The notes under the pieces are model-generated. The model was not told the DNA's origin. It saw only the letters and a program-made list of their open reading frames with translations, and made no database searches. The position numbers and the translations under genes are program-made. Of a DNA stretch of 64,000 nucleotides, positions 9,998 to 18,766 are shown one piece after another. The DNA lies in contig CAWHXW010000003.1 of the NCBI GenBank assembly GCA_963833465.1, positions 806,001 to 870,000 of the forward strand, in the 5' to 3' direction. The DNA comes from Fen-1298 sp963833465 (GTDB lineage: Bacteria; Bacteroidota; Ignavibacteria; UBA10030). Every line of letters begins with the position of its first letter. Position 1 is the stretch's first letter.

Positions 9998-11490
9998 AAT
10001 CACAAATGAATAAACGACTATATCAACTTCTCGAAGGATACCGTAAGTATCAATTCGAAATTCGACATTTGATTGTGCTGGCATTGGTTCTCATTGCATT
10101 TCAATTTGTCGTTTTATATCTAAACCAAAACTCTCTTCAGCAGATTTTCATTCAAACACAGCAGTGGTATCAACAAGACGCAGCGGAGCGCATCGCGAAC
10201 CTTACAGCTACCTCGTTAGAGTTATTGCTGGAATCTAAAAGTCCAAAGAACAAGTTTACAGAAAGTGAAGGGCGCCAAATTGTTCAGGATTACAATATTA
10301 TATTTAGCCAGCAGCTTTTGAATAAGAATGTTAAAAGTATTTGTATCCTTATACCGCAGTCTAACACGGTCATTGCAATTGATGATGGACAGCAACTGTT
10401 CAATTATTTATTCGGAAGTAGTGCGTCGGAAATTGCGAATGGAAATTCCCATTTTGAAGCCATTCGTTTGTTTAATCAACTTAGAGATTCAATCACCAAG
10501 TGTGAACAAACAATCACAGTAGTAGAAGGACAGCAGATCTTTCATGTTTTTATACCATTCGTTCCCCGCGGAGAATTCATTGGTGTTGTATACATGAAAA
10601 TCACCCCTAATCTTTCATTTCTCACCCAAGCGATGTCATCCAATTATGATAAAACAGCGTTTGTTTATTCAGGTCTAATTATTATCGGTCTGTTTGCAAT
10701 GTTCTATATCTCGACACGCACATTGAATGAACGTAATAAAATTCAGCGATTATTTTTTGAAGAGCAAAAGAAACTTCTTACAGAGCAAATCAATCACCAA
10801 AATGAAATGCTCTTCACAAAAAGAATTTATCATACACATCACAAAGCAGAAAAAATCAGCGGCTTTATTAGTGAAGATCTCCGAGTTCTCACACCAGAAA
10901 ATATTGATCAGATAAAGTACAGAATCGATAAATATGCATGTTTTATTTCTCGTGTTATTTACGATATGAAATGGTATGACCCGCCGATACACACAATACG
11001 TGGACCAATGTTCAAGACTAATATCAATGATGCTCTCCAATTCATTGTTGAGAACATCTTTAAACGCGTCTCAAAAGAATATGCCACATTTGAATTGAAC
11101 CTCGATCCGGCAATGCCCGATGTAGCAATAAATGAATATGTGATTTGGGAAGTATTTGAGCCAATCATTCAGAATGCATTGGACCATTCAGGGAATGAAA
11201 ATACGCGAGTGCTTATCGCAACAAAGTATGACACTGCTACTAGTCGATCTTCTATTAGAATTGAGGATAACGGAAAAGGCGTTGATCCAAACCTTCTTGA
11301 ATTCGATGCAAGTAGTGTAAAAAAAATATTTCTTGATCACGTAACTTCCGGCGAACCAATGGGGAAGCAACATTCCGGTTATGGATGCTACATCGCCTAT
11401 GAAATTGCAACACAGCGTTTTGGTTGGACAATAGATGTAGAGAACAAACTATCGGGAGGATGCCAATTTACATTTACAATAAATCATTAA
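9994..11490 (+). CDS. Transmembrane sensor histidine kinase with atypical phosphoacceptor region
   Basis: The 498-residue protein has two transmembrane helices (about 25-43 and 222-242) flanking a ~180-residue periplasmic domain. A cytoplasmic coiled region follows, then an HATPase_c domain with N box PIIQNALDHS, G1 box IEDNGKGVD and G2 box HSGYGCYIAYEI. The phosphoacceptor region is not a textbook H-E-x-R/N-x-P box; the histidine cluster YHTHHKAEKISG (about 277-288) is the best candidate. It overlaps the solute-binding-protein gene by four bases and is 15 bp before the response regulator. Role inferred: the periplasmic domain docks the anchored binding protein and controls phosphorylation of the regulator. 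Confidence 0.85.
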   Translation: MKSQMNKRLYQLLEGYRKYQFEIRHLIVLALVLIAFQFVVLYLNQNSLQQIFIQTQQWYQQDAAERIANLTATSLELLLESKSPKNKFTESEGRQIVQDYNIIFSQQLLNKNVKSICILIPQSNTVIAIDDGQQLFNYLFGSSASEIANGNSHFEAIRLFNQLRDSITKCEQTITVVEGQQIFHVFIPFVPRGEFIGVVYMKITPNLSFLTQAMSSNYDKTAFVYSGLIIIGLFAMFYISTRTLNERNKIQRLFFEEQKKLLTEQINHQNEMLFTKRIYHTHHKAEKISGFISEDLRVLTPENIDQIKYRIDKYACFISRVIYDMKWYDPPIHTIRGPMFKTNINDALQFIVENIFKRVSKEYATFELNLDPAMPDVAINEYVIWEVFEPIIQNALDHSGNENTRVLIATKYDTATSRSSIRIEDNGKGVDPNLLEFDASSVKKIFLDHVTSGEPMGKQHSGYGCYIAYEIATQRFGWTIDVENKLSGGCQFTFTINH

Positions 11491-11505
11491 GAATGGAAAA
11501 GAGCT

Positions 11506-12966
11506 ATGATGCTTGTTAATGGAATCATAAGAGTCCTTTTAATCGAGGATGAAGATTTTGATGTGCGTCGAGTGCGTAACACAATACGTCCGTTTAGTGA
11601 CCAGATACAAATTATTGAGGTAGTTTCTAATGGTGATGCTGCATTAGAATTACTCAGAAAAGGAAAAGACGAATTCGATGTTGTGATTATGGATATGCAA
11701 ATCGCGGGCAGGATTATGGGCGATTCTCTGATTCATGCGATTAAAAAAATTTCATCGTCGTTGCAAATCATTGTGATCACAAAAATGACTGTCAACATTA
11801 CAGATTTTGATTTCGCTAATAGCTTGCTCAAAGCTGGTGCCTTTTGGTACTGCACAAAATATCCGACAGACATCAAAGATTTTATCTATCAACCGACAGA
11901 TTTTATTATCAGTTTAGTAAATGCCTATCAACGGAAGAACCTTGAGCACGAACAATTGAGATCTCATAGAAAACTTTTACATAATGTTGAAGATAAACTC
12001 GCAAGTGTCCGAATTCTTGGTGTCTCTGAGCAAAGCCAAAAAATTCGGGACCAAATTAAACAACTTTCAACATCCGATGCAACAGTACTGATTACAGGTC
12101 CAACAGGGACAGGGAAGGAACTGATCGCAACCAATATCCACTATGAGAGTAAACGGAAATTTGAAAACTTTGTTCCAATCAATTGTAGCGGTATTCCGCA
12201 AGAGCTTATCGAAAGTGAACTGTTTGGGTACGAAAAGGGATCATTTACAAATGCTACTGCGAGTAAACCGGGATTATTCGAATTAGCACATCATGGAACA
12301 CTGTTTCTTGATGAAATAGCAGATCTTCCTGCACAAGCGCAATCCAAGTTGCTTCGCGTAATTGAGGGGGGAGAGATTGCAAAAATAGGAAGAACAGAAA
12401 AAATCAAAGTTGATGTACGGATTATTGCTGCAACAAATAAAATTCTTCAGCAAGAAGTTTTAGCAGGCAGATTTCGGGAAGATTTGTTTTATAGACTTAA
12501 TGTTGTTCCGATATACGTTTCACTTCTCAAAGATCGTCCTGAGGATATTCTTGTTCTTTGGGAGCATTATATACGGCAGATAAGTATGGATTTGGGTAAA
12601 ACACCGCCAATAACTACGGATGCGGCACATGATCTGCTTGAGAAATATTCATGGCCGGGAAATGTCCGTGAATTAAAAAATGTCTTGCACCGAGTTCTAT
12701 TACGAAACGAAACCATAATATCTGCTGAAATATTGAAAGAAATCTTTCAACCGCAAATACAATTGCAATCGACTAATACAATCGATGGAGTCTCATTTCC
12801 TCACCCAGATGGTGAAAAGACTTTGTGGGATATGGAAAAATATTTTCGCAAGAAATATTTCGAATACATGCGAAAAAATTCCACTTCTGATGCAGAAACA
12901 GCAAGAAAACTTGGTCTTGCCCCGCCCAATTATCATAGGTTATGTAAGGAACTTGGTCTGAAATAG
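11506..12966 (+). CDS. Sigma54-dependent response regulator, NtrC family
   Basis: Domains in order are a receiver (residues ~8-125, acidic pocket E14-D17, phosphoacceptor D63 in VIMDMQ, K118), a coiled linker, an AAA+ sigma54-activator domain (~165-400), and a C-terminal Fis-type helix-turn-helix (DAETARKLGLAPPNYHRLCK). Walker A is GPTGTGKE (198-205) and Walker B is GTLFLDE (264-270). The sigma54-contacting loop, normally GAFTGA, is GSFTNA (245-250): the essential Phe and Thr remain, while Ala and the second Gly are replaced. It closes the sensor operon. Likely targets are the surface operon starting at 13312 and perhaps other glucan genes. Family assignment is very secure; targets are inferred. 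Confidence 0.92.
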   Translation: MMLVNGIIRVLLIEDEDFDVRRVRNTIRPFSDQIQIIEVVSNGDAALELLRKGKDEFDVVIMDMQIAGRIMGDSLIHAIKKISSSLQIIVITKMTVNITDFDFANSLLKAGAFWYCTKYPTDIKDFIYQPTDFIISLVNAYQRKNLEHEQLRSHRKLLHNVEDKLASVRILGVSEQSQKIRDQIKQLSTSDATVLITGPTGTGKELIATNIHYESKRKFENFVPINCSGIPQELIESELFGYEKGSFTNATASKPGLFELAHHGTLFLDEIADLPAQAQSKLLRVIEGGEIAKIGRTEKIKVDVRIIAATNKILQQEVLAGRFREDLFYRLNVVPIYVSLLKDRPEDILVLWEHYIRQISMDLGKTPPITTDAAHDLLEKYSWPGNVRELKNVLHRVLLRNETIISAEILKEIFQPQIQLQSTNTIDGVSFPHPDGEKTLWDMEKYFRKKYFEYMRKNSTSDAETARKLGLAPPNYHRLCKELGLK

Positions 12967-13120
12967 TAATAAAAAGCTGCTTTTCTATTCCATTCTGTTT
13001 TTTGATCGCCTCCCAGCGTACGGCTTCCCTTGTTGTCTCGTAGGATAATGTTTTAAACGATAAATGATAAGCTTTGTAAAACGAATAAGTATTATTTCTA
13101 AATAGTAATAACAATTTTCC

Positions 13121-13136
13121 TGGTACATAATTTGAT
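13121..13136 (+). promoter_or_regulatory. Candidate sigma54 promoter for the surface operon
   Basis: TGGTACATAATTTGAT fits the -24/-12 consensus TGGYACR-N4-TTGCW with correct spacing except A for C at the -12 dinucleotide. It lies between a sigma54-activator gene and the operon that gene would most plausibly control. A transcript starting about 12 bases downstream would have a leader of roughly 165 nt. The -12 mismatch keeps confidence modest. Confidence 0.42.
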
Positions 13137-13142
13137 GATTAT

Positions 13143-13166
13143 AACAGATTATTAACAAAATCTGTT
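13143..13166. repeat. Inverted repeat AACAGATT/AATCTGTT
   Basis: A perfect 8-bp inverted repeat with an 8-nt spacer lies just downstream of the candidate sigma54 site, at the expected transcription start. It may be an operator or a hairpin in the 5' leader. It is not followed by a T-run. Confidence 0.35.
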
Positions 13167-13311
13167 TCCATAGTGACAGGTCATTTCTTTGATGTCGAAA
13201 ACGCAGATGGAAAGAATTCATATAGCCAAATAATGATTATGACGTTTTTTGATCAGAAATATTTTTTTCAAAATAACCAATTCACAAATAACTTCTTGAG
13301 GAGGATTCATC

Positions 13312-15858
13312 ATGCGGATGTTACTTTTTGTTGCTTTTGCCACCGTAGTATTATCATTTACTATGTATGGACAATTATTCACAATTGATAATTTTGATTC
13401 CCTCAACACTGCCAAGTATGCAACGACGAACGGAGGAGGGAAATGCTATATAAACCTTACAATCGACTCGACGGATAAAGTATCAGGTTTCTCATCTATT
13501 AAAGTACGTTCTAGGCTTGATTCGTTATATGCCTGGGGTACGTTCTCTCAATTTGGAATCGCGCAAAAATCTACAGATACACCATGGGATTTTAGTTCGA
13601 GTGATACAATTAGTCTCTGGCTTAAAGTTCGTATGGCTCCGCAACATCCAGAATATATGTCGTTGCGCGTGGAGTTTTGGGATAGACCGAACCCTGGAGA
13701 TAATGAAGAAATGTACATTTACCAAAATGATCATATTCTTGATAATGTTTCATCGGGCTGGATAAACCTCAAAATGCCTTTTATCGAAAGAACATCTACA
13801 GGTTCCGAAATTCCGGATAGCACAGGATTTATTCTCATCCCAACTGGTTGGGGGCAACCTTATAATAATAAAAAACTTGATCGGGATAAGATTGTTCAAT
13901 GGGCAATTGTTTTAGTTACAACAACTACTGCAGTGACACCTACTCCTCCTGCGGGAGATAAAAATATTCCAATGGATTCGATCGAAGTATCGTTTGATAA
14001 ATTCGAAAGAAGTGGGTACCGACCAATTCCTTTTGTCTACTTCACAGGGAAGGACTACAATGGTGTCTATGTCAATTCAAGTGGATTGTTCACCACGGGT
14101 GGGGCCAGTATGAGTGTTGTGGCAGGGGCTGGTCCGGATCCAAAACTCAATGCAATACAAATAACACAGGCTGCTGGTTATTCAGGCGGCGGAGCTAATC
14201 TTGCACCTTCTGTAAACCTTGCTGGAGCATGGCATGTCGATAGTTTGAATTTTATGATGAAGGTGGATGTCGGAACCGGGGCGTTACGTGCACAATTTGG
14301 GACAGCTGCTGCAGGAAAAAGAGGTTCAGTATTCACCCCAGCGCAAGATGGATTATGGCATCAATATGCACTTCCACTAAGGAGTTTCATTACTGAAAGT
14401 GGGACTAAACCTTTTGATTCTTCTGCTATTACCGTGTTCCAGTTCATGACTGAAAACAGTGGGATCGCCGGTAAAATGATCTGGATTACAAATGTCTGGA
14501 CTGGTAATCCTACTTTAGATGTGATACCGCCTGATTCTGCAAAAGGACTTAGCCTCGCATCCAGCACGTACTCGAATATTTTTAGTTGGAATGCAGTTAC
14601 AAATAAACCTAATGTAACATACAATGTTTATGTTGCTGACCATCCATGGACAGATCCAACCGATCAGACTGTAGAAGATATACCACCATATAATATTCAA
14701 GCAACTAATGTTACTCATTTACTGCGTGCACCTAATACAGATCAAAACTTGACCTATTATTACGGGGTTCAGACTAAAGACGCATCGGGCAATCTGAGCG
14801 GTACATCATTAAAGGGTCCTATCACTACTTTAGCGCAAGGTGTTCCAACTATTGCTAAAGCTCCACCAACAAACTTTGCTGCAGATGGAGATATTTCTGA
14901 GTGGATTTCGGCAGGAATCCAGCCATTTTTCCTTTCGAAAGATCACGGAACTGCACATGTTAATGAAAATGGTGTCATTGACAATGATGCAGATTGCTCT
15001 GCAAAGGCATACTTGGCTGTAGATGCAGACAATCTCTATGTAGCATTTGATGTGACCGATGATGTCGTAAAATTTGATACTACTTCATCACTCGATTATG
15101 AACAGGATTGTCCTGATCTATTTATAGGTCTATATGATTGGAGAGGAAAACATCATACCGGACTACTCAGTGGAACGACGCCAGATTATCATATTCGCTT
15201 TTCCGCGAACAGAGTGCGGCTTGACGGTCTAAATGTTAATTTGATGTTTGCCTATCCTGATGGTGTAAATCCAAACCCGAACTATGCATGGTTGCAAAAG
15301 ATTATTGGTTCCGGCTATATTGTGGAAGCAAAAATTCCGTTTACGGCATTCGTAAAAGCCAGGGCAGGCGATAAACTTTTTGCGCCAACTGAAGGAATGA
15401 GGATCCCGATTGATTTCGAGATCAATGATCGGGATAACAAAACTGCTGCAGATTTTAGAGATGGTATGCTATGCTACTCTCCATTGAATAATGATAATTC
15501 ATATGTGGATATGTGGCATTGGACATACACATGGATTGGTAATTTGATGCAGCCGGTCACTTCCGTGAAACGAGTGAACGTTGCTCCTATAAAGTATGCC
15601 CTTTTGCAGAACTATCCAAATCCATTTAACCCTTCGACAGTAATTAAATACAGTATCGAAAAAGCTGGAAAGGTTTCTCTAAAAGTTTATGATTTGCTAG
15701 GCCGTGAAGTATCGACATTGGTTGATGATAATCAAGCTGCTGGTTCTTATACTGTGACCTTCAATACAACAGGACGAAGTTTTTCCAGCGGGGTTTATTT
15801 TTATCGTCTGGAATCCGGTTCGTTTGTTTCTACCCACAAATTGATTTTGCTCAAATGA
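13312..15858 (+). CDS. Secreted multidomain protein with CBM9-type domain and T9SS sorting signal
   Basis: A signal peptide (1-20) precedes an N-terminal beta-sandwich that resembles CBM11/CIA30-like modules (FTIDNFDSLNTAKY, then WDFSSSDTISLWLK). A second similar module (about 240-400), an Fn3-like domain (about 405-505) and a CBM9-type domain (about 515-745; core ADGDISEWIS then AYLAVDADNLYVAFDVTDD) follow. The C-terminus is a T9SS type A tail starting QNYPNPFNPST. No catalytic glycosidase motif was seen. It is first in an operon with a TonB-dependent receptor, where Bacteroidota loci normally have SusD-like and SusE/F-like binding proteins. Inference: it is a surface glycan-binding protein that supplies substrate to the receptor. 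Confidence 0.8.
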   Translation: MRMLLFVAFATVVLSFTMYGQLFTIDNFDSLNTAKYATTNGGGKCYINLTIDSTDKVSGFSSIKVRSRLDSLYAWGTFSQFGIAQKSTDTPWDFSSSDTISLWLKVRMAPQHPEYMSLRVEFWDRPNPGDNEEMYIYQNDHILDNVSSGWINLKMPFIERTSTGSEIPDSTGFILIPTGWGQPYNNKKLDRDKIVQWAIVLVTTTTAVTPTPPAGDKNIPMDSIEVSFDKFERSGYRPIPFVYFTGKDYNGVYVNSSGLFTTGGASMSVVAGAGPDPKLNAIQITQAAGYSGGGANLAPSVNLAGAWHVDSLNFMMKVDVGTGALRAQFGTAAAGKRGSVFTPAQDGLWHQYALPLRSFITESGTKPFDSSAITVFQFMTENSGIAGKMIWITNVWTGNPTLDVIPPDSAKGLSLASSTYSNIFSWNAVTNKPNVTYNVYVADHPWTDPTDQTVEDIPPYNIQATNVTHLLRAPNTDQNLTYYYGVQTKDASGNLSGTSLKGPITTLAQGVPTIAKAPPTNFAADGDISEWISAGIQPFFLSKDHGTAHVNENGVIDNDADCSAKAYLAVDADNLYVAFDVTDDVVKFDTTSSLDYEQDCPDLFIGLYDWRGKHHTGLLSGTTPDYHIRFSANRVRLDGLNVNLMFAYPDGVNPNPNYAWLQKIIGSGYIVEAKIPFTAFVKARAGDKLFAPTEGMRIPIDFEINDRDNKTAADFRDGMLCYSPLNNDNSYVDMWHWTYTWIGNLMQPVTSVKRVNVAPIKYALLQNYPNPFNPSTVIKYSIEKAGKVSLKVYDLLGREVSTLVDDNQAAGSYTVTFNTTGRSFSSGVYFYRLESGSFVSTHKLILLK

Positions 15859-15866
15859 AATAATCC

Positions 15867-15905
15867 TTTGCGAGGCATTTTGAAAATGTCAGAATGCCTC
15901 GCAAA
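15867..15905 (+). repeat. Strong intergenic hairpin inside the surface operon
   Basis: TTTGCGAGGCATT (15867-15879) pairs perfectly with AATGCCTCGCAAA (15893-15905) around a 13-nt loop. It lies nine bases after the CBM9-protein stop and 58 before the receptor ATG. No T-run follows, so it is more likely an mRNA-processing, stabilising or attenuating element that sets different levels of the two products than a full terminator. Confidence 0.6.
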
Positions 15906-15962
15906 ATTATATAAATATAAAATTGAATCTAAGCAAGTTGTTAAAAAGAAAGTATTCTATCT

Positions 15963-18740
15963 ATGTCGAAGATTGCACGCAATTCTCTATCTTATTTCCT
16001 TTTTGTGTCCTTTCTCCTTTTTCCGGTGTTGGCAGAAGCAGGCCAGACAGGTAAAATTGCCGGTCGTGTGATAGACGCGGCAAACAATGAGCCTTTAATA
16101 AGTGCCAACGTTCTAATAAGTGAAACAACTCTTGGCACTGTAACCAATCTGGATGGTTTTTATACTATTAATAATATTCCACCTGGCGAATATTCTGTTG
16201 TTTTCAGTTTTGTTGGTTATCGGAAAACTACCGTTTCAAAAGTTATCGTGAAAATCGATTTGACGACAAATGTTGATGTCAAACTTCGTTCAGAAGCAAT
16301 TCAGACAAGCGATGTAGTTGTTATGGCAGAGCGGCCTCTTGTGCAAAAAGATCTCACGTCGTCATCTGTGACAGTATCGGATGCAGAATTGAAACGTATT
16401 CCAACTGAGAATATAGATCAAGTTGTTAATATTCAAGCTGGTGTCGTTGGCGGTCATTTCCGCGGTGGCCGCTCAGGAGAAGTTGCGTACCTGGTTGACG
16501 GAGTTGCAGTCAACGATCCCTACAATGGCTCCATGCCGCTACAAATCGATAACTCTGTAGTTCGTGAAATGGAAGTTATTAGTGGAACATTTAATGCGGA
16601 ATACGGACAAGCGATGTCTGGTATCGTCAATATTGTAACATCTGAAGGATCATCTTGGTACCATGGTTCCATTTCCGCCTATGCCGGTGATTATGCCACT
16701 TCACACACTGATGTTTTCCCGAACAATGGTAGTCTCAAGAATCTCGGAATAAAAAATATTCAAGGAAACCTTAGCGGCTATATTCCGTCGATTTCTAATT
16801 TTACTTTTTTTATAACAGGAAGATATACATCCGACAGAGGTTATATCTACGGCTTGCATGTCTATAATGTTACAGATATGACGCCGTATCAATTGAAAAC
16901 CAGTCAGGGTGTCCCACTGTATTATCCGGATGATAGTCCAATTTATGTCTATACAGTGAGGGGGAAACAATACATTCCTCAAAGCCCATCCGATGTCTCT
17001 TCGCTTATAGGAAATCCAGATTATGTTGCGATGAATCCGTCTTTAAGACGTTCTTTAAATGGGAAACTTGCTTATTCGATTGGGACTTTCAAATTCGTGT
17101 ATAGCGGGCTCTACGATAACAACTGGAATAAGTACTACGACCATGCATTTGCATGGACACCTGACGGTATTATGAATCACTATCGTACTGATTGGATTCA
17201 TTCATTTCAAATCACGTATTCTCCGACTGTCAATACATATCAAACATTGAAGTTCGGTTACGATTGGTATAATTATAAGGGATACCTTTACGCAAATCCA
17301 TACGACACTTGCTACGTTGACCCTTCTCAAGGTTTACCAACAGGCGGCGGTACCGCCTATACATTTAATTCAGGCGGCAACGAAGCTGGCCGCTATGATC
17401 GATACACGAAGACAAAAATAGCTCAATGGGTGTTAAATTCACAAATTAATACAAAACAAAAAATCGGGGTTGGGGTTGAGTTGCGCGAAGATGAACTTTA
17501 TTCACACTCAACTTCTCTGATCAATTTAAACTCCACGATATTTGACAGTGCAACAGGTGTAGCTATCCCTCAACTTGGGTATCCAAACCTTGGCGCTCCA
17601 GGGAATCAGATGTATCATAAAGAGCCGATTGAACTATCGGCATATATTCAGGATAAAGTCGAATATGACATGATGATTATTAATGCCGGCATTCGATACG
17701 ACTATTTTGATCCGGCTTCATCTTATCCCATGGATTTAAAGAATCCAACAAAGAATCCGCTATTTCCTTTTCCTAATGTGTGGAAAGCTGCGAGTACAAA
17801 AACACAATTTAGTCCACGTTTTGGCATTTCTTTCCCGATTACTGATCAGGGTATAATCCATTTTTCGTACGGACATTTCTTCCAAATACCGAACTTCGAT
17901 AATTTATATACAAACTCCGATTATCTCGTTCCACCATCAAGTACCCTTAACACAATTGCAGGAAATCCAGATCTTCAACCGCAACTTACCGTTAAATATG
18001 AAATCGGTCTTCAACAGGTTCTTTTCACAAATGTCGGCTTTGATTTTTCATTGTATTATAATGACATCCGAAACCTGCTTGGGACTGAAATTATACAAAC
18101 CTATGAAGGTTTTGAATATGCCAGATATGTGAATCGTGATTATGGCAATGTGAAAGGATTCGTTCTTTCACTTGATCGCCGTTTTGCGGACTATTATGGT
18201 GTGAAGCTTGATTATACATATCAATTGGCATCAGGCGATGCATCCGATCCTTTATCGGTGTTTTATAATAACCAAACCTCCCCGCCGATTGAGACAAATA
18301 AAACTGTCGTACCACTGAACTGGGATCAACGTTCGACTCTCAACATATCTCTCACAATTGGCACACCTGAAGATTGGAATGTTGGGCTTATTTTTTCGTA
18401 TGGATCAGGATTTCCATATACTGAAGATACTCGCGTTTCGGGCGGATTGCGCTTCGAAAACGGAGGGCTCAAGCCTTCGACTTTTAACGTAGACATGACT
18501 GCTGATAAGTCAATTTCTATAGCTGGTGGTCATTTCACTCTCTTCGCATTAGTTTATAATCTTCTTGATACAAAAAATGAAGTAAATGTGAACTCAGCAA
18601 GCGGTAGAGCGAATATTGATTTGTACACTTATCAGGCAGGTGCCATTGTCGGCTTAAATACAATACAACAATACTTAAATGATCCATCCAGTTTTTCTCC
18701 GCCGCGTCAGATTCGACTCGGCTTTAGAGTTAATTTTTAA
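15963..18740 (+). CDS. TonB-dependent outer-membrane receptor with carboxypeptidase-regulatory-like domain
   Basis: The 925-residue protein has a signal peptide (1-26), a CarboxypepD_reg-like domain (about 30-115; GRVIDAANNEPLISANVLI), a TonB plug domain (about 130-225; AYLVDGVAVNDPYNG and MSGIVNIVT) and a long beta-barrel. The barrel shows LQPQLTVKYEIGLQQ and ends in RLGFRVNF with a terminal Phe, the usual Omp C-terminus. It has the SusC-like order of domains but no SusD gene beside it. It probably imports glucan oligosaccharides across the outer membrane with TonB energy. It is second in the operon, after the hairpin at 15867-15905, and 26 bp before the next gene. Confidence 0.87.
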   Translation: MSKIARNSLSYFLFVSFLLFPVLAEAGQTGKIAGRVIDAANNEPLISANVLISETTLGTVTNLDGFYTINNIPPGEYSVVFSFVGYRKTTVSKVIVKIDLTTNVDVKLRSEAIQTSDVVVMAERPLVQKDLTSSSVTVSDAELKRIPTENIDQVVNIQAGVVGGHFRGGRSGEVAYLVDGVAVNDPYNGSMPLQIDNSVVREMEVISGTFNAEYGQAMSGIVNIVTSEGSSWYHGSISAYAGDYATSHTDVFPNNGSLKNLGIKNIQGNLSGYIPSISNFTFFITGRYTSDRGYIYGLHVYNVTDMTPYQLKTSQGVPLYYPDDSPIYVYTVRGKQYIPQSPSDVSSLIGNPDYVAMNPSLRRSLNGKLAYSIGTFKFVYSGLYDNNWNKYYDHAFAWTPDGIMNHYRTDWIHSFQITYSPTVNTYQTLKFGYDWYNYKGYLYANPYDTCYVDPSQGLPTGGGTAYTFNSGGNEAGRYDRYTKTKIAQWVLNSQINTKQKIGVGVELREDELYSHSTSLINLNSTIFDSATGVAIPQLGYPNLGAPGNQMYHKEPIELSAYIQDKVEYDMMIINAGIRYDYFDPASSYPMDLKNPTKNPLFPFPNVWKAASTKTQFSPRFGISFPITDQGIIHFSYGHFFQIPNFDNLYTNSDYLVPPSSTLNTIAGNPDLQPQLTVKYEIGLQQVLFTNVGFDFSLYYNDIRNLLGTEIIQTYEGFEYARYVNRDYGNVKGFVLSLDRRFADYYGVKLDYTYQLASGDASDPLSVFYNNQTSPPIETNKTVVPLNWDQRSTLNISLTIGTPEDWNVGLIFSYGSGFPYTEDTRVSGGLRFENGGLKPSTFNVDMTADKSISIAGGHFTLFALVYNLLDTKNEVNVNSASGRANIDLYTYQAGAIVGLNTIQQYLNDPSSFSPPRQIRLGFRVNF

Positions 18741-18766
18741 AATAGTTTCAAATTCAGGAGTTTGAC

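Larger units (their letters stand above)
12967..13311. other. Intergenic control region before the surface operon
   Basis: This 345-bp AT-rich gap separates the regulator gene from the T9SS/CBM9 protein gene and holds no convincing gene. It contains the sigma54-like site at 13121-13136, an inverted repeat at 13143-13166, and a strong ribosome binding site GAGGAGG at 13298-13304, eight bases before the ATG at 13312. Confidence 0.5.
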
